Virus record (IMG/VR): IMGVR_UViG_3300036846_000897
Span: 1-46,234 of that record
Strand: one strand, 5' to 3'
Length of the DNA stretch: 46,234 nucleotides
Source: a virus
Numbering within the stretch: the first letter of the stretch is position 1; every line of letters starts with the position of its first letter. Of this stretch, positions 8,838-17,647 are shown one piece after another. The notes beneath the pieces are model-generated. The model was not told the DNA's origin. It made no database searches and saw only the letters and a list, made by a program, of their open reading frames with translations. A program made the position numbers and the translations under genes.

Positions 8838-11757
8838 CGCGATACTCCGCGTGGGCGTCGAACAGGTTCAGCAACGGATTGAAGGGGCGCATCCCTGGCA
8901 TCGAGCGGATCGACAGCAACCGCTTCGCCGTCGCATCCTTGCGCAGCCCCTCTGCCTTCTGCCGCGCCTCGAAATCGGCAAAGCCGCCGGTCGGCTCCGC
9001 GGTCGGAGTCCGTGCCGTGCCCGGATCGAAGGTGAACCGGCGCGTGTTGGTCACTGGGTCCTTGAGGGTCTGGTCGTTCCCATTCTCGTCGACATAGTGG
9101 ATGACGTAGCTCGGCTTGTCGCCGCGCGCTGCCTGCTCGCGCGTCGTCGCATCGGCCAGGATGTCCTTCACCCGCCAGTGGACGATGTAATCGGTCGGGC
9201 CGCCTTCGCCGGTAGCGCCAGGCTTGAGCGTCATCTGCGGGCCCAGTATCCGCGTCATCGTCTCGTCGCGATCCTTGACCAGCCAGTCATAAGCGCCGGG
9301 CTTGGTCGGGTCGCCCATCGGCGGATAGAACTTTCCGTACTTCTCGGGCGGGTCGCGCATCAGCATGCCGTTGCCGGCGACCGATGCGCCCCACCGATCT
9401 CGGAGCTGGGCGATTGCCGCCTCGCGCGCCTTGTTGGGCTCGGCACCAAGCTCGCGCTGCGCCTTGTAGAGTTCGGTGTAATCGGTGACCAGGGTGCCCC
9501 AGTCGCGTTCGCGCGGCAGCAGCGGTGTCCCGCCGCCGCCCTCCGGACCGATCAGCGGCTCGCGCCCGGTGTACGGGTTCCTGATGTCGAGCGCCGACTT
9601 GCCGAGGTGAAAGGCGATGTCGCTCGGTGTCAGACCGCCGAGTTCTTTGTCGACCGCCTTGTCGACACCGACCCTGCCGGCCTTCTCATGCGGGTCGTCG
9701 GCGTTCTGGAAGTCCTCGATGATCTGCTCGGGGGGCACCGCGCCGTTGCGGGACCGCCAGGCGAACAGCTTGTCCTGGACCCCCTTGCCGTAGGTCGGCT
9801 CGAACTCGTTCGGGAACTTGGTGCGCAGCTGGTCGAGCACCCCCATCACCGCCTTGAGGCGTACCGGGTCGCGGGTGTTCACCGCGGTCTTCATCGCCTC
9901 GGCGATGTCCTTCTGCTGGAACGTCGCCTTAAAATCTCCCGGCGTCGCGCCAATGCCCATCGCGCCCAATGTCTTCGCCACCTGGTCGGAGGGGCCGCTG
10001 ACGATCTGCTTGCCGAAGTCGGTGGCATTGCCGCCGGTGATCAGCGGGATGTCGCCACGCTGCGCGCCGTTCTGCTCGTAGGCCTGGCGGATCAGGTTGG
10101 CGTTGTGCCCGCGCTCGGCCCAATTGGCGGCGGCGTTGGGGTCGCCGGTGTCGAACGGGGCTGGCCGCGCATAGAGCCCCGCCGCGGCGCCTTGCCCCAT
10201 CGGGTCGGCTTCCCAGCCCTTCTGGTAGGTCCCCAGCAGCTCCAGGTATTTCTCGCCGGTCTTGCGCTCCAGCAGCGTGAGGTTCGGGTTCCCCGCCAGC
10301 TCCTGCCGCGCCCGCTCCATGGCGACATTGCCGGTGCCGATCGGCACCTTGTTCGCCCGGACCTGCGCGGCAGCGAGCGCCTGCACCTCCTTGACCAGCT
10401 CCGGCTTGCTGGCGAAGTGCGCGGTGTAGATCGCGTCTTCGAACTCCTGCTGGGAGAACTGCGCATCGGGCAGCTTGGACTTCGCCCGCAGCGCGGCCAC
10501 CTGCTGCTCGGCGCCCTTTTCCGCCTCGACCTTCTCCTTGGCGAGCGTGGTCCGATAGAGGCGCTCGGTGCCGGGGTCGGTGAAATCGAACGGCTGGTCG
10601 GTCTCCGGATTGATGCCGCGCATCAGCTTGTTGCGGGCGGTCGCCAGCTCGGGCGGCGTCATGTGGGCGAAGTGCTTGATCATGTCGATGTTGTTTTCGA
10701 GCGCACGCAGCTCGCCGAGCGCGGTCGGATCGTCGAGGCTCTGGGCCCGCTGGCGGAAGTTCTGCAGCATCTGCGGGTCGTAGTGCTCGGGGTCGGCGAT
10801 GGTGCCGTTGATCCAGCCCGTCTGCGCTGTCCGGTTGGCGCTGATCGCGTCGGCGTCCTTCACCGACAGCATGTTGATGCCATGCATCCCCTCGCTGAAG
10901 TAGTGGTTGCGCTTCTCGATCGGCATGTATTTGAGCTTGCTGCCGGGCCCGAGGAAGTCGTCGTAGAGCGCCTTCTGCGCCGCCACCTTGCCGGCGGCCT
11001 TGTCCTCGGTGGCCTGGTAGTCGCGCTGCCGCTGACCGATGATCGCCTGGGCCTGGTCGTTGTCGTAGGTCTCGTGCAGATAGCGAGCGACCACTTCCGG
11101 CGGCTGCGCCGTCCTCGGATCGGACTGGCGATCGTTGATCAGCGTCATCCGGGTCTGCTGGTTCGCTCGGTAGGCGTCGCTGTTGATGCCATCCGGACCC
11201 TGGCGCGCCAGCAACGCGCTCTGGTCATCGACGTCCTTCTGGCGGGCGTCGAAGGTCTCCTTCTTCATCGCCAGGTCGTGGCTGTCCTTCTCGACCATCG
11301 ACGAGCGCAGGTTCTGCGCGATGCTGCGGTCGAACATCATGCCGAGCCCGGTGGAGAGCGCCGGGTCGGAAATCTTGCCCATCACCGTCGTCTTGTATTC
11401 TCGCGCCGCCTTGCCGAACGCCTCCGGGTCATACGGATTGGCGAGCCGCTGCTTGAGAATACCGTTCTCGATCTGCGGCTGCATCTGCCCGGCGATGGTC
11501 AGCCGCGCCGCCCGCGCCGCATTGCCGAGCAAAGGCGGCAGGCTGTCGACCACCGGGTTGCCCTGGTCGTCGGTGCGCACCATCTTGCTGGCGGCTTGCT
11601 GGGCGAGCGGCACCGAGATGTCTTCGAGCCCCTGGCTCGCCTTGTCGGAGGCCTGCGCGATCGCTGTGTAGGGCGATTGGATATCGGCCGCCGTCAAGTT
11701 GTACTTGATCGGCTGTGTGGTCGTGTTGGGGATCGGGACGCTTGGAAGCTCGGCCAT
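8824..11757 (-). CDS. Internal virion protein, T7 gp15-like by position
   Basis: Protein of 977 aa, strongly helical, rich in Gln, Ala and Lys, with no signal peptide or transmembrane segment. Its length and its place after a short gp14-like gene and before the lysozyme gene correspond to the inner-core ejection proteins of T7-like phages. I see no enzymatic motif. The N-terminus (MAELPSVPIPNTTTQPIKYN) reads well after a 3-nt gap from the preceding stop. The last 14 nt overlap the next gene. The plus strand carries a very long open frame over this gene (8851-12351), an artefact of GC-rich codon usage. Function is inferred from order and size only. Confidence 0.6.
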   Translation of the reverse strand: MAELPSVPIPNTTTQPIKYNLTAADIQSPYTAIAQASDKASQGLEDISVPLAQQAASKMVRTDDQGNPVVDSLPPLLGNAARAARLTIAGQMQPQIENGILKQRLANPYDPEAFGKAAREYKTTVMGKISDPALSTGLGMMFDRSIAQNLRSSMVEKDSHDLAMKKETFDARQKDVDDQSALLARQGPDGINSDAYRANQQTRMTLINDRQSDPRTAQPPEVVARYLHETYDNDQAQAIIGQRQRDYQATEDKAAGKVAAQKALYDDFLGPGSKLKYMPIEKRNHYFSEGMHGINMLSVKDADAISANRTAQTGWINGTIADPEHYDPQMLQNFRQRAQSLDDPTALGELRALENNIDMIKHFAHMTPPELATARNKLMRGINPETDQPFDFTDPGTERLYRTTLAKEKVEAEKGAEQQVAALRAKSKLPDAQFSQQEFEDAIYTAHFASKPELVKEVQALAAAQVRANKVPIGTGNVAMERARQELAGNPNLTLLERKTGEKYLELLGTYQKGWEADPMGQGAAAGLYARPAPFDTGDPNAAANWAERGHNANLIRQAYEQNGAQRGDIPLITGGNATDFGKQIVSGPSDQVAKTLGAMGIGATPGDFKATFQQKDIAEAMKTAVNTRDPVRLKAVMGVLDQLRTKFPNEFEPTYGKGVQDKLFAWRSRNGAVPPEQIIEDFQNADDPHEKAGRVGVDKAVDKELGGLTPSDIAFHLGKSALDIRNPYTGREPLIGPEGGGGTPLLPRERDWGTLVTDYTELYKAQRELGAEPNKAREAAIAQLRDRWGASVAGNGMLMRDPPEKYGKFYPPMGDPTKPGAYDWLVKDRDETMTRILGPQMTLKPGATGEGGPTDYIVHWRVKDILADATTREQAARGDKPSYVIHYVDENGNDQTLKDPVTNTRRFTFDPGTARTPTAEPTGGFADFEARQKAEGLRKDATAKRLLSIRSMPGMRPFNPLLNLFDAHAEYRDGRQ

Positions 11758-11760
11758 GGG

Positions 11761-12273
11761 TTATCCTGGTACGGGCGACATCGCCTTGGCGAGCGCACTG
11801 GCGATGTCGGAGCCGGCGGAGACATAGCCGCCGAGCAGCGCATACTTGGCGGTGCTCTGCAGGTAGGCGGCGTCGCTCTCGTCCTGGCGCGCCTGCTGCT
11901 GGATGTTATCGACGTCGATCGTCTTCTTGGTGAGCCCGAGGTCCTCCTGGCTGTCGCGATAGGCCGCCGCCATCGGCGAGGTCGGGTCGCCATGGGCGGC
12001 GGCACGATGAGCATCGATGTTGCCGAGCGTCTGGGTGAGCTGCTCGCTCTCCGAGGCGCCGGTCTGCGCCGCCGACACCCGCGCCCGCTGCGCCGCCTCC
12101 AGCAGCGTGGTGGCGCGGTAGCGCGCACCGGCCGCCTTGCCCTGGGCGCTGGTGATGTCGCCGTAGACTTTGAACCCGGTACCCGCGAGCGATGCGACCG
12201 AGGCTCCCGCGCCACTGCCGCCACTGCCGCCACTGCCGCTACTGCTGCCGCTGTCGCCCATGATGTCCCTCAC
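11761..12273 (-). CDS. Small internal virion protein, T7 gp14-like
   Basis: Protein of about 170 aa with a Gly/Ser N-terminus (SSSGSGGSGGSGAG), an Ala-rich helical centre (RYRATTLLEAAQRARVSAA) and a hydrophobic Gly/Ala segment near the C-terminus (YALLGGYVSAGSDIASALAKA). T7 gp14 is of similar size, sits at the same place directly after tail tubular protein B, and forms the outer-membrane part of the ejection channel. Start: a GTG at 12273 overlaps the upstream stop as GTGA; an ATG at 12261 with GAGG 6 nt upstream is equally plausible. Sequence similarity to gp14 cannot be shown from one sequence. Confidence 0.55.
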   Translation of the reverse strand: MRDIMGDSGSSSGSGGSGGSGAGASVASLAGTGFKVYGDITSAQGKAAGARYRATTLLEAAQRARVSAAQTGASESEQLTQTLGNIDAHRAAAHGDPTSPMAAAYRDSQEDLGLTKKTIDVDNIQQQARQDESDAAYLQSTAKYALLGGYVSAGSDIASALAKAMSPVPG

Positions 12274-14537
12274 ACCGTCACTTCGGCGCCGATCTCGAGC
12301 AGCGTGAACGGCCCGACGGTATCCTTGACGATCGCGACGCGCGGATCGTAGCTCCTGCCGCGGGGTCGCCAGAACTCGGCGCCCTCGCGCAGCGGCGCCG
12401 ACTGGGTGGCGTCATCGGCCAGCATGTAGGTCGGGATGCGCCGCGAGCCGACCACTGTTCCGAGTGGCGGCGAGGTCGGCAACACCGGCCCCGAGAACAG
12501 GCGCTGAAACACGAAGCCCGTCGAGTTGATGAAGTAGGCCGACAGCCTCGACACCCGCCGCCTGATCATGCGCTGGCGCACGTCCTGGCCGGGCCCCGGC
12601 GCCGGAATGAACGGCTCGATGGTCGAGGTCCAGGCCTGGCCGGCGACGAGCCGCGGCGATGCCAAGTTCTCGCCGCCGATGAATTGCGGGATGATGAAGC
12701 CGTTGGCGTCGGTCTGATAGATGCCCATCTGGCGCAGGCCGATGTCGAGCAGCGATACCGGCTGACCAGGCGCCCACCACAGCGGGCCCTTTCCGGTCGG
12801 CGGCGTCAGCGAAGCCGGCAGCGCATTGACGTTGAGGCTCGCGTCCATGAAGCGGATCGGGTCGAGCAGCTCGGCCATCGGGCCCGTCGCGCCTGGATAG
12901 TTCGTGGTGAACCAGACGTTGGCGAGGCGCGCCGCGACCCAGGAGACGCTGCCGGCGCCGATCCATTTGACGAAACCAGGCGCCGACCTGAGCTGGCCAT
13001 TCTCAATGTCGAAATAGCCGACCGCCAGCGAGCCATCGCCATTGAGCACGTAGATGTAGCGCTCCGAAAACAGCGGGTTGTCGCCGTCGGGGCAGGCGAT
13101 GGCGACCGGCGCGATCAGCAGCAAGCGATGCAGCTCGGACAGGTCGCGCGCCTCGTAAGGCCGGTTATAGGCGCCGGTCGCCGCGATCGCCCGCACCTGG
13201 TTGGCGGCGGCGTTGATGTAGAGAATGCTGCCGCGCGAGAACCGCGGCTGTACCTGCGCCGCGCCCTCGTCGATGCGATTGAAAACCACCGCGCCGGTCG
13301 CCGACAGCGGGTTCTGCACGTTGATCGGCACCCAGTAGGTGGCGTTGTCGCCGAACACGAACTCGTCGCTCTCGGCACCGGCGAGCACGAAGTAGACCTG
13401 GGTCTTACCAGGCACCAGCTCGAAGATGGCATTGTCCGGGGCGAGGCCGAGCGTCGGGATATAGAGATCGAACGGCGAGCCGATCGCCGACCAGATGACA
13501 CCGGACGGCACCCGCGGGATGTTGCACAGCCCGAGGCGCTGCTGATCGGAGAAGCACGATGCCGGCCAACCCTGAAAGGCGTTGATCACCTCCTGGTCCC
13601 ACAGGGTCACTGCCTGGGATGCCGTTGGCGTCACCGCCGTCGCCGTGCCGAGACCGCCACCAGGAGACACCAGTTCGTCGGCGGCGTCGATCAGTGGGTA
13701 AACGCCGTTGAGCAGCTGGGCGGTGAAGTTGGCCGCGCCGCCGAATGAGACGATCTGCATCTTGCTGCTGCTGACCGAGCCGATCACCACGTCACCGACC
13801 GTCGCGATCGTTCGGATGTCCTGAGCGCTGTTGGTGTTGACCTGGATACCGGCGAACAGCGTTTCCTCGACGGTGCCGCTGCCATGCTGGGCGTCGGTGA
13901 CGCTGGTGATCAGAATTTGCCGGCCGATGTAGCGGATGTAGGTGCCGACCATTCCGGGATCGAGGACATCGGCCGAGAACGTCAGGCTGATGCCGACGCC
14001 GCCGGCACCGCTGCCCGGTATGCCCGGCAGCAGCGTGATGTCATGCGGCGCGATGCGATAGAACGGCGCCCGCTTCTGGCTGCCGAGGACCAGCACATTG
14101 TAGGGCGCGATCGCGAACGTCGCGGTGTTGACCGTCCAGGTGATCACCCGCGGCTGCATGCCGGGGAAGGTGATGAACATCTGCGACTGCACGATGCACC
14201 AGACGATCTGGCTGACGTTCGCCGCGGTCCACGGCAGGCCGGTGGCGGTGAACACCACGGTGCCGTTCATCTGGCGCAGCTGCAGCTGGCCGGGGGCAAA
14301 GCACAGCACGAACGGAAAGCCGGGCCCCATCAGGATTTCTTCGGTCCGCGGGCCGTCGAGGAATTGCGCCGAGCGGCCGAACCGGTTGCCGAGGCCCTTG
14401 GTGTTGAGCTGGCGAAAGTTGACCGCCTGGCGAACCCCGCTCTTATAGAACGGGTGGTCCTCGTTGCGCTTGATGGTCGGATCGACCTGGCCCGCGGAGA
14501 AGTCGCGCTGCGCGGTGACGAGCTTGGCTGCTGGCAT
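12270..14537 (-). CDS. Tail tubular protein B (T7 gp12-like)
   Basis: Protein of 755 aa that would form the tail nozzle below the gp11-like ring. The N-terminus has features I associate with this family: an early FSAGQVDPTIKRNEDHPFYKSG-type segment (residues 13-34) describing the ordered start, then GLGNRFGRSAQFLDG, followed by beta-rich repeats. Internal landmarks include FSDQQRLGLCNIPRVPSGV and LSELHRLLL. The gene starts 3 nt after the stop of the tail tubular A gene and overlaps the next start by 4 nt, as expected of a co-translated tail module. Size and neighbours agree with gp12 (about 790 aa in T7). Confidence 0.8.
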   Translation of the reverse strand: MPAAKLVTAQRDFSAGQVDPTIKRNEDHPFYKSGVRQAVNFRQLNTKGLGNRFGRSAQFLDGPRTEEILMGPGFPFVLCFAPGQLQLRQMNGTVVFTATGLPWTAANVSQIVWCIVQSQMFITFPGMQPRVITWTVNTATFAIAPYNVLVLGSQKRAPFYRIAPHDITLLPGIPGSGAGGVGISLTFSADVLDPGMVGTYIRYIGRQILITSVTDAQHGSGTVEETLFAGIQVNTNSAQDIRTIATVGDVVIGSVSSSKMQIVSFGGAANFTAQLLNGVYPLIDAADELVSPGGGLGTATAVTPTASQAVTLWDQEVINAFQGWPASCFSDQQRLGLCNIPRVPSGVIWSAIGSPFDLYIPTLGLAPDNAIFELVPGKTQVYFVLAGAESDEFVFGDNATYWVPINVQNPLSATGAVVFNRIDEGAAQVQPRFSRGSILYINAAANQVRAIAATGAYNRPYEARDLSELHRLLLIAPVAIACPDGDNPLFSERYIYVLNGDGSLAVGYFDIENGQLRSAPGFVKWIGAGSVSWVAARLANVWFTTNYPGATGPMAELLDPIRFMDASLNVNALPASLTPPTGKGPLWWAPGQPVSLLDIGLRQMGIYQTDANGFIIPQFIGGENLASPRLVAGQAWTSTIEPFIPAPGPGQDVRQRMIRRRVSRLSAYFINSTGFVFQRLFSGPVLPTSPPLGTVVGSRRIPTYMLADDATQSAPLREGAEFWRPRGRSYDPRVAIVKDTVGPFTLLEIGAEVTV

Positions 14538-14540
14538 CGA

Positions 14541-15248
14541 TCACCCCGGAACGCCAGTGCCGCTCCACCCGGCGCCGGGAGGCGCCAGCCCAGGCCGGCG
14601 AATGCGGCGCGCCGCCTGCATGCGAGAGTTATAGAGCGCCCGCTTCGGCCCCTGCTGGTCGTGGCGAATGCGCGCCTCCGCCAGGGTGCGGTTGGCCATC
14701 TGCATCATCTTGAACGCCGCGTCGGCGTCCTCCTGCAGGCCCTGATAGACGCCGCCGGCAATGACGTATTCGGTGAGCGCCTTGACGAAGGTGGCCGTCG
14801 CGAATTGCGGATCGCTGGCAGTCGAGGAGACATAGGCCGCCGTCACCACCGCCGGCACCTGGGGCGGGATCGGCGCCGGCGGGCCACCCTGCGCGTTGCA
14901 ACACAGCTGCATGCGCGAACCCGACGATGGCGGCCCCATCATCAGAAGCCAGGGCGCCGGGCGATCCTCTATGCGGATGTAGATCAGGTGGACGAGATCG
15001 GCCGGCAGATTGAAGGCGGTATCCCACTGGTCGTCGGCCGGCGCGTTGGGCGCCGGCTGCAGCACCACCATGGTGCGCGCCCACGACCACGGATGCTGCT
15101 CGATCATGTAGGGGAGGTGATCTTCGTAGGCTGCCGAGCAGGCAGCCCATTCCTCGGAGCCGTCGTCGGCTACCGCAACCGGATTGTTGCTGGTGCGGTC
15201 CAGCGCCCGGTTGACGATCCCGAGCTTATCGAGCGGCCATTCGAACAT
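14541..15248 (-). CDS. Tail tubular protein A (T7 gp11-like)
   Basis: Protein of 235 aa forming the adaptor ring between portal and tail nozzle. Typical features are an N-terminal helix (DKLGIVNRALDRTSNN), the HPWSWARTM segment, the FNLPADLVHLIYI segment near residue 80 and a C-terminal helical stretch (MMQMANRTLAEARIRHDQQG). Length is close to T7 gp11 (196 aa) and other gp11-like proteins. It lies directly upstream of the gp12-like gene. A 45-nt gap separates it from the Gly-rich gene and contains the hairpin at 15272-15292. Confidence 0.8.
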   Translation of the reverse strand: MFEWPLDKLGIVNRALDRTSNNPVAVADDGSEEWAACSAAYEDHLPYMIEQHPWSWARTMVVLQPAPNAPADDQWDTAFNLPADLVHLIYIRIEDRPAPWLLMMGPPSSGSRMQLCCNAQGGPPAPIPPQVPAVVTAAYVSSTASDPQFATATFVKALTEYVIAGGVYQGLQEDADAAFKMMQMANRTLAEARIRHDQQGPKRALYNSRMQAARRIRRPGLAPPGAGWSGTGVPG

Positions 15249-15271
15249 TCCCAGCGTATGCGCTCGCGCGC

Positions 15272-15292
15272 AAAAGCCGGCAAAGCACCGGC
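15272..15292 (-). terminator. Possible Rho-independent terminator after the Gly-rich gene
   Basis: On the minus strand the sequence GCCGGTGCTTTGCCGGC forms a 5-bp GC stem (plus one T-G pair) with a GCTTT loop and is followed by TTTT. It begins 1 nt after the stop of the Gly-rich gene. The stem is short, so it may only lower expression of the genes beyond. The same loop sequence recurs elsewhere (see findings). Confidence 0.45.
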
Positions 15293-15293
15293 C

Positions 15294-16511
15294 TCAGAAG
15301 TATTCGACAATCACCACCCGGCCATCGCCACCGGCGCCGCCATTGCCCGCCGTACCGCCGTTCTGCACGCAGCCACCACCGCCACCACCGCCGCCGGCGA
15401 GGCCGCCGGACCCACCATTGCCGGCCGCGGTGAGGTCGGATGCACCGCCGCCGCCGCCAGCACCAGCAGAACCTAATGGCGCTGCCGCCACGTTGCCCCC
15501 GGCGCCATTGCCGCCATTCTTTGCTCCGCCCGCGACGCCGAGGGCGCCCCCGGGGACCGCTCCGCCGGTGCCGGTACCCGCGGGTCCGAACGCGACGCCG
15601 CCGTTTGCCGTGGTGTTGGTGGCCGAAATGCCACCGCCGGCCGCGCCCCCGCCGGCGCCCCAGATGATCCCGCGACCACTCGCGCCGGCACCGCCCGCCG
15701 CCGGGCTGCCGGCACCGCCGCTGCCGATGTCGGGGAATAAAATCTGAATGGCGTTGACGCCGGTGCCGCCGGCATTACCGGCAAAGCCGTTGGCCAGTCC
15801 GCCGGTGATGCCGGTGCTCGACGAGCCCGCCGCAATATACGAGCCACCACCGCCGCCGCCCGAGGTATTGGCCAACTGGCCGCCCCCGGCACCTCCGCCG
15901 CCGAACGAGATGTAGAGCCCGCTGCCGCCGAACGTGGTGTTGCCGCCCGCGCCGCCATTGCCGCCCGCGGTCGCGGCGGTTGTCGCCCCCGCGCCGGGCG
16001 TCCCGCCGGCCCCGGTGGTGACGGCCAGCGGATAGGTGAACTGCGAGACCGCAAAGCGCACGAGGGTACGAGTGACGCCACCACCGCCGCCGCCACCGCT
16101 GCAGGCCGCGGCAGCAGCCTGTTGCGCACCGCCGCCACCACCACCGCCGCCGCCGAACAGGTAGACGTCGAGCATGTTGGCGCCGGTGGTCGGCGTGTAT
16201 TGCGTGGTGCCGCCGCCGGCCAGGGCGATCGTGACGACGTTGGTCGCCTGGGTAAGGCCGCCAACGGTGCCGGAGGGAACGAAGCCCTGGGGCCCGAAAA
16301 AGCTGGCATCAGCCGGCGCCATGTTGGCGCAGCCGCGCGGGTCGAGCACGTAGCTGTTGCCGGTCACCGGGTTGGTGACCTGACGGCCCGCCCTGACGTC
16401 ACTTAACGGCGAGCATACCCTGACCGTCGCCTGGGCGAGCGCGTCCTGGCCGGAGGCGAAAAAGAATGCCGCCACGAGCAGGGCGGCAAGTTCAGGGAGG
16501 AAACGTTTCAT
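15294..16511 (-). CDS. Glycine-rich putative adhesin with signal peptide
   Basis: Protein of 405 aa. Residues 1-27 look like a signal peptide (MKRFLPELAALLVAAFFFAS then ALAQ). Residues 43-83 are a copy of the motif repeated three times in the neighbouring protein (QVTNPVTGNSYVLD to QGFVPSGTV). From about residue 115 the chain is extremely Gly-rich, with runs of 6-9 glycines, and it ends GGDGRVVIVEYF. That ending and composition fit phage glycine-rich adhesins or fibre tips, which fold as glycine sandwiches. AGAGGAC lies upstream of ATG. It sits between capsid-associated genes and the tail tubular genes. Exact role unknown; a surface adhesin is the best guess. Confidence 0.6.
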   Translation of the reverse strand: MKRFLPELAALLVAAFFFASGQDALAQATVRVCSPLSDVRAGRQVTNPVTGNSYVLDPRGCANMAPADASFFGPQGFVPSGTVGGLTQATNVVTIALAGGGTTQYTPTTGANMLDVYLFGGGGGGGGGAQQAAAAACSGGGGGGGVTRTLVRFAVSQFTYPLAVTTGAGGTPGAGATTAATAGGNGGAGGNTTFGGSGLYISFGGGGAGGGQLANTSGGGGGGSYIAAGSSSTGITGGLANGFAGNAGGTGVNAIQILFPDIGSGGAGSPAAGGAGASGRGIIWGAGGGAAGGGISATNTTANGGVAFGPAGTGTGGAVPGGALGVAGGAKNGGNGAGGNVAAAPLGSAGAGGGGGASDLTAAGNGGSGGLAGGGGGGGGCVQNGGTAGNGGAGGDGRVVIVEYF

Positions 16512-16522
16512 GTGAAGTCCTC

Positions 16523-17080
16523 TTAGGACGTCTTTCTCTTCGCTTGCGTTTGCGGCTCCTTGTCGGCCTCGAGGAGGGTGCCGGCGAGGACTGGCGAGAA
16601 GCCCTGGCTTGTAAGCCAGCCCACATCGGCGGCCTGAGCGACAACAAAGCCGCGGCCATTGACGACGTAGGAATTGCCGGTGGCTGGATTGGTGATGGGG
16701 CCCGGAAGGGCCTGGCTCGGCCCCGGCGGCTCGGCCAGGACAGTACCGGCCGGGACCTTGGTGTAGCCCTGATTGAGAAACCAGGGCAGGTCAGCGGCGA
16801 CGATGGCGGTGATGGTGAAGCCGGCGCTGTTGAAGATGTAGCTGTTGCCGGTGTTGGGGTTGGTGACCTGACGGGCCATCCCGCGATCAACATCGAACGG
16901 CATATAGAGCGCCCCAGTCGGTGCCGCCACAAAACCCTGGCTCAGGAACCACAGGGTATCGACATCGGCCGAGACGACCACGCCCTCACCGTTGAGGGTA
17001 TAGACGTTGCCGCTCGGCGGGGTGACGGCGCGGGCAAGGCCCGAGGCCGGCTGTAGCGGCGCATAGACAGTCGTGGGCAC
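16523..17080 (-). CDS. Protein of three tandem TNPxTGNSY repeats
   Basis: Protein of 185 aa made almost wholly of three units of 41-44 residues, at about 17-57, 70-113 and 128-168. Each has the pattern R/P-x-x-TNPxTGNSYxxN-x-xG, a spacer with Asp, then W(F/L)-L-x-QGF-x-x-x-P-x-GTL. A fourth copy is at the N-terminus of the Gly-rich protein encoded 11 nt downstream. The Asn/Gly/Tyr-rich beta character suggests a small adhesive or decoration fold, but I do not recognise the family. The start is GTG, chosen because AGGAGGT lies 6 nt upstream. The C-terminus is basic (TQAKRKTS). Function unknown. Confidence 0.7.
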   Translation of the reverse strand: MPTTVYAPLQPASGLARAVTPPSGNVYTLNGEGVVVSADVDTLWFLSQGFVAAPTGALYMPFDVDRGMARQVTNPNTGNSYIFNSAGFTITAIVAADLPWFLNQGYTKVPAGTVLAEPPGPSQALPGPITNPATGNSYVVNGRGFVVAQAADVGWLTSQGFSPVLAGTLLEADKEPQTQAKRKTS

Positions 17081-17143
17081 GTCGACCTCCTAAAAAATTG
17101 CCGCGACAACGCCGCCGCGGCTTAGTCCAGGGAGGAAACCCCA

Positions 17144-17159
17144 CATTTCACGTGAAACG
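17144..17159. other. parS-like palindrome
   Basis: The 16-mer CATTTCACGTGAAACG contains the perfect palindrome TTTCACGTGAAA and matches 13 of 16 positions of the bacterial parS consensus TGTTTCACGTGAAACA bound by ParB. It lies in the 129-bp gap between the 145-aa and 185-aa genes. Alternative: an RNA hairpin in the late transcript, since CCACGTTT and AAATGTGG can pair around a CACGTG loop. The rest of the gap holds only the strong ribosome site of the downstream gene. Confidence 0.4.
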
Positions 17160-17209
17160 TGGCCAGCAAGACTTCACCGCGACGAACCCACGGCGTAGGC
17201 CGCGACGCT

Positions 17210-17647
17210 TCATGCGTCGACCTTGCCCTTGCCCATGTGCGGATCGCGCTCCTTGATCTTCGCCGTCTCCTCGGCGCGCTTGGCCGCGACCATCTCGGCC
17301 TCGATATGCGCCCGGCCCGGCTTCATGCCCGGCGGCAGCTCCTTGGCCCAGCGCTCCGACTGGACCTCGATCCGGTGATTTCCTTCGTGCGGCCAGCACT
17401 CATCCTTGATCGGGCCGGCGACATTGAGACGGTGGTCATCGAACTCGCGCTTGTCCTTGGCGTAGCGCGCGAGGTCGCGCTTGTAGTCGGTGAGCGCGTC
17501 CTCGTAGTTCTGCATCGCCACGGCATCGTCGGCGCCGCGCCCGGTCTTCTTCGGCTCGATCGGTGCCTCGGGGGCGATCGGTCGCACCGGGCCGAGGTCC
17601 CAGATTTCGACCATGCCATTCGGCTTGATGTCGTGCTCGGTGTACAT
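17210..17647 (-). CDS. Hypothetical phage structural-module protein
   Basis: Protein of 145 aa, highly charged and helical, rich in Lys, Glu and Asp, with no signal peptide or transmembrane segment. Pro-rich near the start (RPIAPEAPIEPKK), then a long helix (YEDALTDYKRDLARYAKDKR), then a C-terminal charged stretch (MVAAKRAEETAKIKERDPH). The start overlaps the stop of the cement-like gene. Its place after the capsid genes suggests a head-completion or assembly role, but I do not recognise it. Confidence 0.65.
   Translation of the reverse strand: MYTEHDIKPNGMVEIWDLGPVRPIAPEAPIEPKKTGRGADDAVAMQNYEDALTDYKRDLARYAKDKREFDDHRLNVAGPIKDECWPHEGNHRIEVQSERWAKELPPGMKPGRAHIEAEMVAAKRAEETAKIKERDPHMGKGKVDA

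Noticed and set aside
8851-12351. Plus-strand open frame of 1166 aa
   Set aside because: Antisense shadow over two convincing minus-strand virion genes; Arg/Leu/Val-rich composition without domains, typical of GC-rich antisense frames.
17206-17222. CGACGC-TTCAT-GCGTCG hairpin as a terminator
   Set aside because: It overlaps the stop codon of the 145-aa gene but has no T run on either strand.
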